DNA of 32,732 bases from Gammaproteobacteria bacterium (GTDB lineage: Bacteria > Pseudomonadota > Gammaproteobacteria > Chromatiales > Chromatiaceae), in the NCBI GenBank assembly GCA_007135625.1, contig SLIM01000030.1, forward strand, positions 1 through 32,732, given 5' to 3'. Shown here piece after piece: positions 9,202 to 17,720 of this stretch (positions are counted from its first letter, which is position 1; every line of letters begins with the position of its first letter). A program made the translations under genes and the position numbers. The notes under the pieces are model-generated. The model worked only from the letters and a program-made list of their open reading frames with translations, was not told the origin of the DNA and searched no databases.

Positions 9202-9939
9202 TCAGTTACCGGGTTTGTCTTGCTTCTCCAGCGCCTCGGCCCAGGGGGCGAGGTGGCGCTGTTCACGCGGATTGTCCACCTGATTGCGGCTTGGGCTAAA
9301 GAAGATCCCAGGTGCGTGCAGCAGTTTGCTGAAGGGGAAAATGATCATCAGCACAATGACCAGACCGATATGGAGCAGCAGTAGGAAGTCCATCGGCAGC
9401 GGCCCCCAACCAAAGGTGAAGAGGTTATTGAAGAAATCCTTCACTGCAACAATGTCGGTATGCACCACAAAGGTCATCATCAGGCCGCTCAGTGCAATCA
9501 GCAGCAGCAAGATAAGCATCAGGTAGTCCGACGGTGCGGAGATGTAGCGTACCCGATCCACCAAGATGCGACGGGCCAGTAGTCCGCCCAGGCCGATGAC
9601 CATGGCAAACCCGGCGTACATACCAAATGGCTGAATGAGTTGAATGGGCAGCCATACTGGATCAATAAAATAGCGGAAGTGGCGAAGGATCACCAAGAGC
9701 AGGGCAAAGTGGAACATCCAGCTAAAGATCCAAGTCCACTTGCTCCCCTTGAACAGGCTCTCGAAAAACACTACTTCACGAAATATGCGCAGTACCACTC
9801 CGGACGGGGTCGTCGGTGCCGGGGTAGTTGCAATCTTTAGGGGGGCTGGTGTCTTGTAATACTGGCGAATCTTCATTCCCACGCCTACTACCAGCGTAAT
9901 GGTCGCTGCGATGAAGAGCAGCGCATACAGAGTCGACAT
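9202..9939 (-). CDS. dsrM: DsrM, NarI-like membrane cytochrome b subunit
   Basis: Hydrophobic protein with His in TM segments (MFHFALLLVILRHFRYF, LLLLHIGLVIVLMIIFPFSKLLHAPG); adjacent to dsrK. Confidence 0.94.
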   Translation of the reverse strand: MSTLYALLFIAATITLVVGVGMKIRQYYKTPAPLKIATTPAPTTPSGVVLRIFREVVFFESLFKGSKWTWIFSWMFHFALLLVILRHFRYFIDPVWLPIQLIQPFGMYAGFAMVIGLGGLLARRILVDRVRYISAPSDYLMLILLLLIALSGLMMTFVVHTDIVAVKDFFNNLFTFGWGPLPMDFLLLLHIGLVIVLMIIFPFSKLLHAPGIFFSPSRNQVDNPREQRHLAPWAEALEKQDKPGN

Positions 9940-10039
9940 CGTCCCGAGGCCCTCAGTTTCTTGAAGAGAACCGGGAGGCGGCAGGCCCCCCGATCACAAC
10001 GACAAGGATAAGCAGTTATCCCGTGCCGGAGACCGTACG

Positions 10040-10071
10040 GGGCAGTGATAACCATGCGGTCACCACTGCCC
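10040..10071 (-). promoter_or_regulatory. intercistronic RNA hairpin between dsrC and dsrM
   Basis: Minus-strand RNA GGGCAGUGGUGACC-GCAU-GGUUAUCACUGCCC forms a continuous 14-bp stem with two G:U pairs; no U-tract. Confidence 0.75.
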
Positions 10072-10082
10072 TGCCGCTGGTT

Positions 10083-10415
10083 TTAGATACAGCCGGTCGG
10101 CTTTGGCAGACCAGCAAAGCGGCAGGCCTGCTTGCCTGGGCCGTAGGGGAAGAGGGAGTAGAGGTACTTGCTGTTACCCTTATCCTTACCCAGCTTCTTG
10201 CCAACCGCTTTGGTCAGCACCCGCACGGCGGGGGCGATCTGGTACTCGTCGTAGTACTCGCGCAGGAAGTTGATAATCTCCCAGTGTTCGTCGTTCAGTT
10301 CCAGTTCGTCCTGTTTGGCCATCACTTCGGCGATACCCGGCTCCCACTCGGCCAGATTGACGAGGTAGCCCTCTTCGTCGGTCTCAAAGCTCTTTCCGTT
10401 TACTTCGATAGGCAT
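10083..10415 (-). CDS. dsrC: DsrC sulfur carrier protein
   Basis: MPIEVNGKSFETDEEGYLVNLAEWEPG...GPGKQACRFAGLPKPTGCI with both C-terminal Cys (penultimate and upstream) conserved. Confidence 0.97.
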   Translation of the reverse strand: MPIEVNGKSFETDEEGYLVNLAEWEPGIAEVMAKQDELELNDEHWEIINFLREYYDEYQIAPAVRVLTKAVGKKLGKDKGNSKYLYSLFPYGPGKQACRFAGLPKPTGCI

Positions 10416-10470
10416 AGTCTCTCTCCTAAAACATTGTTAGATACATGCTGAATAGCCAGCGCAGGGCGTA

Positions 10471-10776
10471 TCAGACCCACGCCACGACCTTATCGTACTC
10501 GGCAGCGAGATCGACGAAACCGGTGTAATCAACCACGGTTACTCCGTCAATCAAGCGCTCCTCTTGCATCCCTCGGGCCTTCAGATCCGGCCCCAGGACA
10601 TAAAGCTTCACCCCTGCAACTCCAGCAACTAAGTCGCTGACCGAAGTCCCTTTGGTGGCGGCGTAGACACCATCCTCATAGAGCAGCAGCGCACTCCCTT
10701 CGGAAGCGTGCGCGATACAGCTCTGCAGGGAGCTTTTTTCAAAAGGCGATTTGTTTACCGTATGCAGTATGCTCAT
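10471..10776 (-). CDS. dsrH: DsrH
   Basis: MSILHTVNKSPFEKSSLQSCIAHASEGSALLLYEDGVYAA; DsrH/TusB-like. Confidence 0.93.
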   Translation of the reverse strand: MSILHTVNKSPFEKSSLQSCIAHASEGSALLLYEDGVYAATKGTSVSDLVAGVAGVKLYVLGPDLKARGMQEERLIDGVTVVDYTGFVDLAAEYDKVVAWV

Positions 10777-10788
10777 CGTCTGCTCCCG

Positions 10789-11196
10789 TCAGAAACTGAA
10801 GAGTACATCTTGCTCATCCATCAGCTTGGCCAGTTCGGCGCGGCTGATGAGCTGAATGGAGTCCTTCTCGGCCCAATCTTCGGCCTCATCTTCCCAGGTG
10901 AGGGGCATCAGGTCATCGACCGTGAGACCGCGCTCCTCCAGTGACTCCCGCTCGACATAGAGCTTGGTCACCTCGTAGTCACCGAGCGCCGAGTAGGTCG
11001 GTGAGAAGTTCTTCATGTCAATCCCGCTGGTATCCTGGCCCTTGATGATCTGGTAGACCCCATCATCCAGGAAAGCGAGCGAGACATCCTGCTCAAACGC
11101 GGCTCCGATCAGCACCACCTCCAGGGACTCCCAGGCGTAGATGGTACCGTAGGGGGGCCGACGGTTGAGGTACATGAACTTTTTGGTTACTGACAT
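10789..11196 (-). CDS. dsrF: DsrF
   Basis: KKFMYLNRRPPYGTIYAWESLEVVLIGAAFEQDVSLAFLDDGVYQI; DsrF/TusC-like. Confidence 0.94.
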   Translation of the reverse strand: MSVTKKFMYLNRRPPYGTIYAWESLEVVLIGAAFEQDVSLAFLDDGVYQIIKGQDTSGIDMKNFSPTYSALGDYEVTKLYVERESLEERGLTVDDLMPLTWEDEAEDWAEKDSIQLISRAELAKLMDEQDVLFSF

Positions 11197-11209
11197 CCTC
11201 TACTCCCCC

Positions 11210-11602
11210 TCAATCACCGAAGACCATTAGACGATCCGACTGCACCGCCGCCTCAATCAACTGGCCGAGTCCGGAGATGCGGAACTTGGGGTGGATGTTG
11301 GTGGCATCCTTCCTGTTGCGCTCCGCCTCGCCGTCATCGACCATGCCGCGCCGCTGGGCGGCGGCGACACAAACGACTAGATCGAGGTTGTACTGCTCGG
11401 CGAGTGCCGCCCAGCGGTTGACGATGTGGCGGTCATCCTGTGGCGGAGTGGTCAAGCGGGTGCTGTTACCGACCCCGTCGTGGTAGAAGAAGACGCGAAA
11501 GATTTCGTGTCCCTTCTCCAGTGCCGCTTTAGTGAACAGATAGGCCGAGTCAGCCGCTTGGTGCTGATACGGCCCTTCATTGATTTGAATGGCAAACTTC
11601 AT
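11210..11602 (-). CDS. dsrE: DsrE
   Basis: MKFAIQINEGPYQHQAADSAYLFTKAALEKGHEIFRVFFYHDGV...VVCVAAAQRRG; conserved Cys retained. Confidence 0.95.
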   Translation of the reverse strand: MKFAIQINEGPYQHQAADSAYLFTKAALEKGHEIFRVFFYHDGVGNSTRLTTPPQDDRHIVNRWAALAEQYNLDLVVCVAAAQRRGMVDDGEAERNRKDATNIHPKFRISGLGQLIEAAVQSDRLMVFGD

Positions 11603-11628
11603 TGCTAAACCTTTCCTTATTCCTTCAA

Positions 11629-12714
11629 TTAGAAGCGAATGTGAGCGGAGGCATTGAGGTTGTTACGGCTGCCGCGCCAGTTATCAATGTGATACTTGGT
11701 GAAAGGCAGACCGGTCTTCTCGAAGAAACGCGCCCAACCGATCCGCTCGGCCCACTCGCCAAGGCGCTCCCAATCGCGTGCATCCTCTTTGTAGACTTTG
11801 AGGATGTTTTTGACCACTTCGGCGACCTCAGGCCAGCGCGGTGGATTGTTGGGGAGACCGGCGGCGACCAGTTTGTGGAAGGTTGGCTTGGAACGTGCAT
11901 TCGAGTTCTTGCCACCGACCCAGATGGCCAGCTTGGAGTGTTCGGGGTCGTTAATCTGCATCGGCGGGCAGGGCGGGAAGCAGGCACCGCAGCAGATGCA
12001 CTTGCGCTCATCGACCTCTAGCGAGGGCTTGCCGTTGACCAGCGCCGGGCGGATTGCGGCGACCGGGCAGCGGGCAACCACGGCGGGGCGCTCGCAGATG
12101 TTGGCCACTTGGGTGTGGTCGATCTTGGGGGGCTTGGTGTGCTGGATGTTGATCGCAATGTCACCCTGACCGCCGCAGTTGATCTGGCAGCAGGAGGTGG
12201 TCATGCGGACCCGGTTGGGCATCTCTTCGTGGGTGAACTCGTGGTACAGCTCATCCATCAGCGCCTTGACCGCGCCGGAGGCATCGGTACCGGGGATGTC
12301 GCAATGCAGCCAGCCTTGGGTGTGGGAGATCATGGAGACCGAGTTGCCGGTGCCACCGATGGGGAAGCCTTCGGCTTGCAGCTTGTCGATCAGCGGCTGT
12401 ACCTTGGACTCCTCGGAGAGCATGAACTCAATGTTGGAGCGGATGGTGAAGCGGACATACCCTTCGGCGAACTGGTCGGCGATATCCATCAGCTTGCGGA
12501 TGGTGTAGAGATCCATCTGGCGCTGGGTGCCGGCACGCACCGTCCAGATCTCGTCACCGGAGTGGGCGACGTGGTGCAGCACACCGGGACGCGGGCGGTC
12601 GTGCCACTTCCAGTTGCCGTAGTTCTTTTTCAGTACCGGATGCAGGTAGTCCTGGATATCGGGTACGCCACACTCATCGGGCATACGAGGTGCATCAGCC
12701 ATTATAACCTCCAA
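11629..12714 (-). CDS. dsrB: dissimilatory sulfite reductase beta subunit
   Basis: Siroheme/Fe-S Cys motifs (TTSCCQINCGGQGD), ferredoxin domain (CICCGACFPPCP). Confidence 0.97.
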   Translation of the reverse strand: MEVIMADAPRMPDECGVPDIQDYLHPVLKKNYGNWKWHDRPRPGVLHHVAHSGDEIWTVRAGTQRQMDLYTIRKLMDIADQFAEGYVRFTIRSNIEFMLSEESKVQPLIDKLQAEGFPIGGTGNSVSMISHTQGWLHCDIPGTDASGAVKALMDELYHEFTHEEMPNRVRMTTSCCQINCGGQGDIAINIQHTKPPKIDHTQVANICERPAVVARCPVAAIRPALVNGKPSLEVDERKCICCGACFPPCPPMQINDPEHSKLAIWVGGKNSNARSKPTFHKLVAAGLPNNPPRWPEVAEVVKNILKVYKEDARDWERLGEWAERIGWARFFEKTGLPFTKYHIDNWRGSRNNLNASAHIRF

Positions 12715-12742
12715 ATATTCGTATAAACCGTTTACTATCGTT

Positions 12743-12771
12743 TACATGCGGCCTCAGCGAGACCGCATGCA
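12743..12771 (-). promoter_or_regulatory. intercistronic RNA hairpin between dsrA and dsrB
   Basis: Minus-strand UGCAUGCGGUCUC-GCU-GAGGCCGCAUGUA forms a 13-bp stem including two G:U pairs. Confidence 0.65.
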
Positions 12772-12789
12772 GTCAGCCGGGGAAGAGAC

Positions 12790-14031
12790 TCAGGCGGAGG
12801 CCCGCTCACTCCACTTAGCCGCCTCTTCGTCCCAATCATCAGTGCGGACGTAGGGGTTCATGCGTGGACGCTCGATCATGTTCGGATCGATCTCCAGGCC
12901 AACACCTTCCAGGAAGTTGGTCAGTCCGATGCGCTCAATCATCTCGCCAGTGCGCTCATGCTCCAGGGCGTTGTCGGCGAAGAACTCCAGAATCTCAGAG
13001 GCCAGCTCCTCCAGCCACTCGAAGTCTTCATCGCTTTCGAGTTTGTGGAAGGGGACGATAACGGTACCCATCAGGTCACCGATCTTGAGGGTGCGCTTGC
13101 CGCCGCAGAGCAGGGTGATGCCCTTGTCGTCACCTGGCGAGAGGGCCTTGGTCATGACGTTAATGCAGTGCATACAGCGCACGCACGACTTGTTGTCCAC
13201 CGCCAAGGTGTCGTCGTCATTGAGGCTCAGCGCCTGGGTCGGGCAGCGGGTGATGACGTTGTCGATGGTGTACTTGCGGCCCGCCTTGGCGACATAAGCC
13301 TTGACCTCTTCCTGATCGACCTTCATGTCGTCACGCCAGGTGCCGATCACTGCGAGGTCGGCCCGCTGCACCGAGTTCATGCAGTCGTTGGGGCAGCCGG
13401 AGACCTTGTACTTGAACTTGTAGGGGAGCGCCGGACGGTGCATGTCGTCAAGGGCGTTGTTGACCAGGGCACGCATGGTACGTCCTTCGTCGATGCAGGA
13501 CTGCTCGCAACGGGCAGCACCGACGCAGCTCATGCCGGTACGCACCGCCGGGCCGGCACCGCCGAGATCGAAGCCCATTTCGTTGATTTCGTCAAAAGCG
13601 GGCTGAACATTTTCGCTGGTGCAGCCCTGGAACATAATGTCACCCGACTGACCATGGAAGGCGATCAGGCCAGAGCCGTACTTCTCCCAAATGTCGCAGA
13701 ACTTGCGAATGGTGTTGGTATCGTAGTGCATTCCCGGAGGTGGCATCACCCGCAGGGTGTGGAACTCCGCAGCCGCAGGAAATTTCGGCTTGCCATCTGC
13801 GCCTTTCAGTTCGGTAAAGCGTGGAATGATCCCGCCGCCGTAGCCGATCACACCAACGGTGCCGCCCTTCCAGTACCCTTTGCGGGTTTCGTAGGAGGTT
13901 TCAAGCTGGCCGAGAAGATCGACCATCATGTCGTTGTCGTTGGCCAGCCGCTTGAGGCCGGTTACAAAGCTCGGCCACGGTCCGCTCTCCAGTTGGTCGA
14001 GCATCGGGGTCGCATGCATCGGTTTCGCCAT
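12790..14031 (-). CDS. dsrA: dissimilatory sulfite reductase alpha subunit
   Basis: MAKPMHATPMLDQLESGPWPSFVTGLKRLA...; siroheme Cys motifs (CVGAARCEQSC; CPNDCMNS) and ferredoxin CVRCMHC. Confidence 0.97.
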   Translation of the reverse strand: MAKPMHATPMLDQLESGPWPSFVTGLKRLANDNDMMVDLLGQLETSYETRKGYWKGGTVGVIGYGGGIIPRFTELKGADGKPKFPAAAEFHTLRVMPPPGMHYDTNTIRKFCDIWEKYGSGLIAFHGQSGDIMFQGCTSENVQPAFDEINEMGFDLGGAGPAVRTGMSCVGAARCEQSCIDEGRTMRALVNNALDDMHRPALPYKFKYKVSGCPNDCMNSVQRADLAVIGTWRDDMKVDQEEVKAYVAKAGRKYTIDNVITRCPTQALSLNDDDTLAVDNKSCVRCMHCINVMTKALSPGDDKGITLLCGGKRTLKIGDLMGTVIVPFHKLESDEDFEWLEELASEILEFFADNALEHERTGEMIERIGLTNFLEGVGLEIDPNMIERPRMNPYVRTDDWDEEAAKWSERASA

Positions 14032-14532
14032 CAGTACAGTCTCCCGTAGGTTTCGGTAGAAAATCTAGGGACTCCGATTCGTCGGGGGACTCCCCGATTG
14101 CAGATCCTGTTGATCCATGATCTCGCCAGACTGCTCTCGAAATCCAGAACCCGGATTGTCCAGTGGCCACTCGGTGGCGAACTGGAATGTGGAGGGCGAA
14201 GTTTAGAAGTTCCTAATGCGTTACAATATCCCCCTGATGGGGTGATCGCCCAACAGGCCAATCTATCCCTAAGGAGATATTTTAATTAACAGGTAAATAG
14301 AAGTAAAAATCTCGATGGAGGCACCAACTCCTTCATAGAACGTGATATTCGACACTCTTTTGGACCTCTTTCAACTCTGCCCAAAAGACATAAAACAATA
14401 CTATTACAGAAACATTAAATGGACTTATTCCATAAATACTGAAGAGTTGTCACTCGCCCTAGAGAGACCGATATTTGCCCCATACGGAGGGCAGCACCCC
14501 AAAGCCCCCTTTTACCATCGGGAGAATTCGCC

Positions 14533-14709
14533 ATGCTGTATTTGAGTGAGTTGCTGATTCAAAACCCTGACCTAGAGAGTTTTGAGCAGCTCTACCGGCT
14601 AGTCCTAGAGAGCAAACAGCGCGAGATGTTCTTTCGCATTGATGTCAAACCCCCCTTCCCCGACACCCCGGAGAACTGGGAAGACCGCCTTGAAGCGGCC
14701 TTTACCTAA
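14533..14709 (+). CDS. small hypothetical protein (58 aa)
   Basis: ATG MLYLSELLIQNPDLESFEQLYRLVLESKQREMFFRIDVKPPFPDTPENWEDRLEAAFT stop; GGAG upstream; below the ORF-track cutoff. Confidence 0.6.
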   Translation: MLYLSELLIQNPDLESFEQLYRLVLESKQREMFFRIDVKPPFPDTPENWEDRLEAAFT

Positions 14710-14746
14710 GCGTCGCTTCACCGCGCAATAAAAAGGATTATTATCC

Positions 14747-15457
14747 GTGAAATACCTCGACATGGAGCGCCTCATCGGCCAGCCATCCGCCCCCCCTAGC
14801 GACCCGCGTACCGTATCTACGTTACTCGCCGCCCAGCTTGGTGAGCTTGAGGATGCGCTCTCCGCCCTGCCCACCGACACGCCGCTGAGCGAACGCAACC
14901 GGCTCCAGCTTCAGTGCGGCTACACCCTGTTGGATCTAGGGCGCAACCCAGAGGCGTGGCAACGCACTCGCCCGCTCTTGGAACCCACCGTAGCGGCGGA
15001 AAACTGGCTGCAAGCGGTCGAGATCTGCGATATTCTCTACCGCAGCGAGCAGCACGAGTCGCTCAAAGCGCTTGCCCACGGGGTGTGGCTGGGGGTAACC
15101 TACCCCATTGACCCTGAACTGAGCGTGGCGATGCTGCAACATATTGTCGAAGAGACCCCCGACCACTCCGACGGCGGAGCGGTTGCCGCTGCGGTTGCCA
15201 ACTACTTGGTCGATCTGCGCGCCAGCGGCGAGCAGCGGGAGACGCTCCACTTCTTCACCACCCAACTGCTCGGCGAGGTCGCCCGTCGCCACAGCCAGGT
15301 CGAAGAGAAGGAGATTTTCGACTTTTGGGTCGAACAGTTGGCGCTCAATGACCCCGCCAAGCTACTTCCCCACCTCGCCAAGATGCTTGATCTGCTGGTC
15401 ACCGATGGCTGGTGGTTTGACCGCGACCAACTGCGTAGCCGTATCCCTGAGGCATAA
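14747..15457 (+). CDS. hypothetical all-helical protein (236 aa)
   Basis: GTG start with AAAAGGA SD; TPR/HEAT-like helical composition; tightly followed by the Cas6-like gene (7-nt gap). Confidence 0.8.
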   Translation: MKYLDMERLIGQPSAPPSDPRTVSTLLAAQLGELEDALSALPTDTPLSERNRLQLQCGYTLLDLGRNPEAWQRTRPLLEPTVAAENWLQAVEICDILYRSEQHESLKALAHGVWLGVTYPIDPELSVAMLQHIVEETPDHSDGGAVAAAVANYLVDLRASGEQRETLHFFTTQLLGEVARRHSQVEEKEIFDFWVEQLALNDPAKLLPHLAKMLDLLVTDGWWFDRDQLRSRIPEA

Positions 15458-15464
15458 CATAGCA

Positions 15465-16130
15465 ATGTATTGGCAACAACCGGACGAGGATGACCCGCAG
15501 CAGTTTAGCGTACCCGAGCGGGTCATTGATCTCCACTTTCGCATCGAGTGCCCCGCCCTGCCGGTCGATCACGGCTGGCTGCTCTTTAGCGCTCTGCGTC
15601 CCCACCTACCGTGGCTGGAGCAGGAGCCGGGCGCGGGTATCCACCCCATTCACACCGCCGAGAGCGGCAACGGCTGGAGCCGACCCGAGCAGCGCGATGC
15701 GCTACTCTACCCCTCGCGTCGCACCCCGCTGGTACTGCGCCTGCCCCGCTCGCGCCTGCACGAAGCCCAGCAACTGCGGGGTACCACGCTCACTCTCGGC
15801 GACTTCTCTCTGACCCTTGGCCAAGCCACTGTGCGCCCCCTGCACAAGAGCCGCACCCTGCACGCCCGCCACCTCGGCTACCCCGATGCCGACAACGAAG
15901 CGCACTTTCTGGAGCAGGCGGTCAACGAACTGCGCAGTCTTGATATCGGTTTTAAAAAAGTCCTCTGCGGACGCGACCACACCCTGCGCAATGGCGAACA
16001 GGAACTCGCCACCCGCTCACTGATGGTCGCTGACCTCACCCTAAGCGATGCCGTCCGACTTCAGGAGCATGGACTCGGCCCCTTTCGCCATCTCGGCTGT
16101 GGCCTGTTCATTGCCCACAAAGCGGTATAA
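15465..16130 (+). CDS. orphan Cas6-family protein (Cmx6-like)
   Basis: ATG at 15465 inside ORF 15144..16130; VIDLHFRIECPALPVDHGWLLFSALRPHLPWL...GAGIHPIHTAES...PLVLRLPRSRL...C-terminal Gly-rich LQEHGLGPFRHLGCGLFIAHK. Confidence 0.7.
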   Translation: MYWQQPDEDDPQQFSVPERVIDLHFRIECPALPVDHGWLLFSALRPHLPWLEQEPGAGIHPIHTAESGNGWSRPEQRDALLYPSRRTPLVLRLPRSRLHEAQQLRGTTLTLGDFSLTLGQATVRPLHKSRTLHARHLGYPDADNEAHFLEQAVNELRSLDIGFKKVLCGRDHTLRNGEQELATRSLMVADLTLSDAVRLQEHGLGPFRHLGCGLFIAHKAV

Positions 16131-16176
16131 ACTACCTAACGTTCCAATCCCATCCACCAGCAGCAAGGAGAACAAC

Positions 16177-16521
16177 ATGGCTTACGAAATCAACGGTAAA
16201 ACCATCGAAACCACGGAGAACGGCTACCTCGTCACTCTCGAAGAGTGGAGCGAAGAACTCGCCACCGCCATCGCCGCCAACGAAGGGATCACCCTCTCCG
16301 AAAAGGCGTGGGAGATTATTCACTATCTGCGTGACGAATACTTTAACAATAACCAGAACCAGCCCAATGAGCGGACGATGGTGAAGCACTTCAAAGGGGT
16401 CTGGAGCGACCTGCCCAAGGTCGATGCCAAGACCCTCTACGAACACTTCCCGATGGGACCGGCCAAGCAGGCGGGCAAGATCGCCGGACTGCCGGAGACC
16501 AAGCGCAAGGGCGGCTACTGA
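16177..16521 (+). CDS. DsrC/TusE-family protein lacking both C-terminal cysteines (RspA-like)
   Basis: MAYEINGKTIETTENGYLVTLEEWSEELA...FPMGPAKQAGKIAGLPETKRKGGY, compared with DsrC ...FPYGPGKQACRFAGLPKPTGCI in the same window; SD aaggag. Confidence 0.9.
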   Translation: MAYEINGKTIETTENGYLVTLEEWSEELATAIAANEGITLSEKAWEIIHYLRDEYFNNNQNQPNERTMVKHFKGVWSDLPKVDAKTLYEHFPMGPAKQAGKIAGLPETKRKGGY

Positions 16522-16532
16522 GGGATAGAGCC

Positions 16533-16603
16533 GGAAGAGTGAGAAGCGTGTACGCTATCCCGTTGACGAGCGGCACTGGCGTGCTACGCTTCGGCGCTCT
16601 TCC
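16533..16603 (+). ncRNA. candidate structured RNA / 3' stem downstream of the rspA-like gene
   Basis: ggaagag/ctcttcc and gaagcgt/acgcttc nested inverted repeats (16533-16539 with 16597-16603; 16543-16549 with 16586-16592). Confidence 0.35.
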
Positions 16604-16712
16604 CGACTTCTCGGCTTTCTGTCCTCTACGATAAGCAGGTAGAAGGCAGGAAGCAGGCCAGAAGTATCGCGAAACGCAGTCGGTGCAGCGCAACCTGCTC
16701 TACCGACGCTCT

Positions 16713-16742
16713 AGGGCGGGAGCTTACCGGGCGACCCGCCCT
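16713..16742. other. inverted repeat agggcggg...cccgccct
   Basis: 8-bp perfect stem, 14-nt loop, 31 bp before the next ATG. Confidence 0.5.
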
Positions 16743-16773
16743 GCCTCTCTCCTCTATCGCTCCTCTACAATCC

Positions 16774-17664
16774 ATGCAGCACAGCCCCTTCGACCTCACC
16801 AACCACGACCTCTACCAGCGCTGGCGGGAGTATAAACTGCGCTGGGCCGATACGCCCCTAGAGGGGCGCATCGTCGAGATTCGCGACCCGCGCCACCTCA
16901 CTTCCAGTGAGTACCGTGCCCTGCTGGAGCGTTGCCAGCGTTACAACTTCGCCCTCTATCGCAGCACTACCGGCAACGATCCCGATCCCCAGATTCCGCT
17001 CCACCTAGGCCGTGCCCTTGGCCTGCAACAACTGGATCGTAACTGGCTCGGCGACCAGGCGAGCGGACTCACCCGCCTTACCGTCCGCCATGAAGGGGTG
17101 CGTCAACACTACATCCCCTACACAAACCATCCGATCCGTTGGCACACCGACGGCTACTACAACCCCCCCGAGCGCAACATTTACGGGTTAATCCTGCACT
17201 GTGTCGAGTGTGCCGATGGGGGCGGCGACAATGGACTTTACGACCATGAACTGGCCTACCTCCAGTTGCGTGATGAAGATCCCGACTACCTCCGCGCCCT
17301 GATGCGCCTTGATGCAATGACTATTCCTCCGCGTCAGGATGAACAGGGTACCTCCCGCCCTGCCCAGAGCGGCCCGGTCTTTGCGATCACTCGCGAGGGC
17401 GAACTGCACATGCGCTTCACCGAGCGCCAGCGCAATATCGCCTGGCACCCGGAGCTGCAAGCGGCGGTAACCCGTCTGCGGCAACTCCTCGAAAACCACC
17501 AGCCCGCCCTGCGTGGCTACCTGCAACCCGGCATGGGGCTGGTCTGTAATAATATTTTGCACGACCGCAGCGGCTTCGCCAGCGACTCCCCGCGCCTGCT
17601 CTACCGTGGCCGCTATTACGACCGCATCGCTAATACTGGATTTGCTGTGATTTTGGGGAGGTAG
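16774..17664 (+). CDS. TauD/TfdA-like Fe(II)/2-oxoglutarate dioxygenase family protein
   Basis: WHTDGYY (HxD) and downstream NNILHDRSGF (distal His) with R-rich C-terminus. Confidence 0.75.
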   Translation: MQHSPFDLTNHDLYQRWREYKLRWADTPLEGRIVEIRDPRHLTSSEYRALLERCQRYNFALYRSTTGNDPDPQIPLHLGRALGLQQLDRNWLGDQASGLTRLTVRHEGVRQHYIPYTNHPIRWHTDGYYNPPERNIYGLILHCVECADGGGDNGLYDHELAYLQLRDEDPDYLRALMRLDAMTIPPRQDEQGTSRPAQSGPVFAITREGELHMRFTERQRNIAWHPELQAAVTRLRQLLENHQPALRGYLQPGMGLVCNNILHDRSGFASDSPRLLYRGRYYDRIANTGFAVILGR

Positions 17665-17720
17665 CGGCATATACCACCCACCTCATAAAAAATGTTTCAA
17701 AAATGGTTATCTATCGCCAC

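Noticed and set aside
12958-14049. 363-aa ORF antisense to dsrA
   Set aside because: Shadow ORF of a strongly supported gene
14342-14545. 67-aa plus-strand ORF in the AT-rich divergent region
   Set aside because: No motif, atypical composition, overlaps the better 58-aa ORF start region
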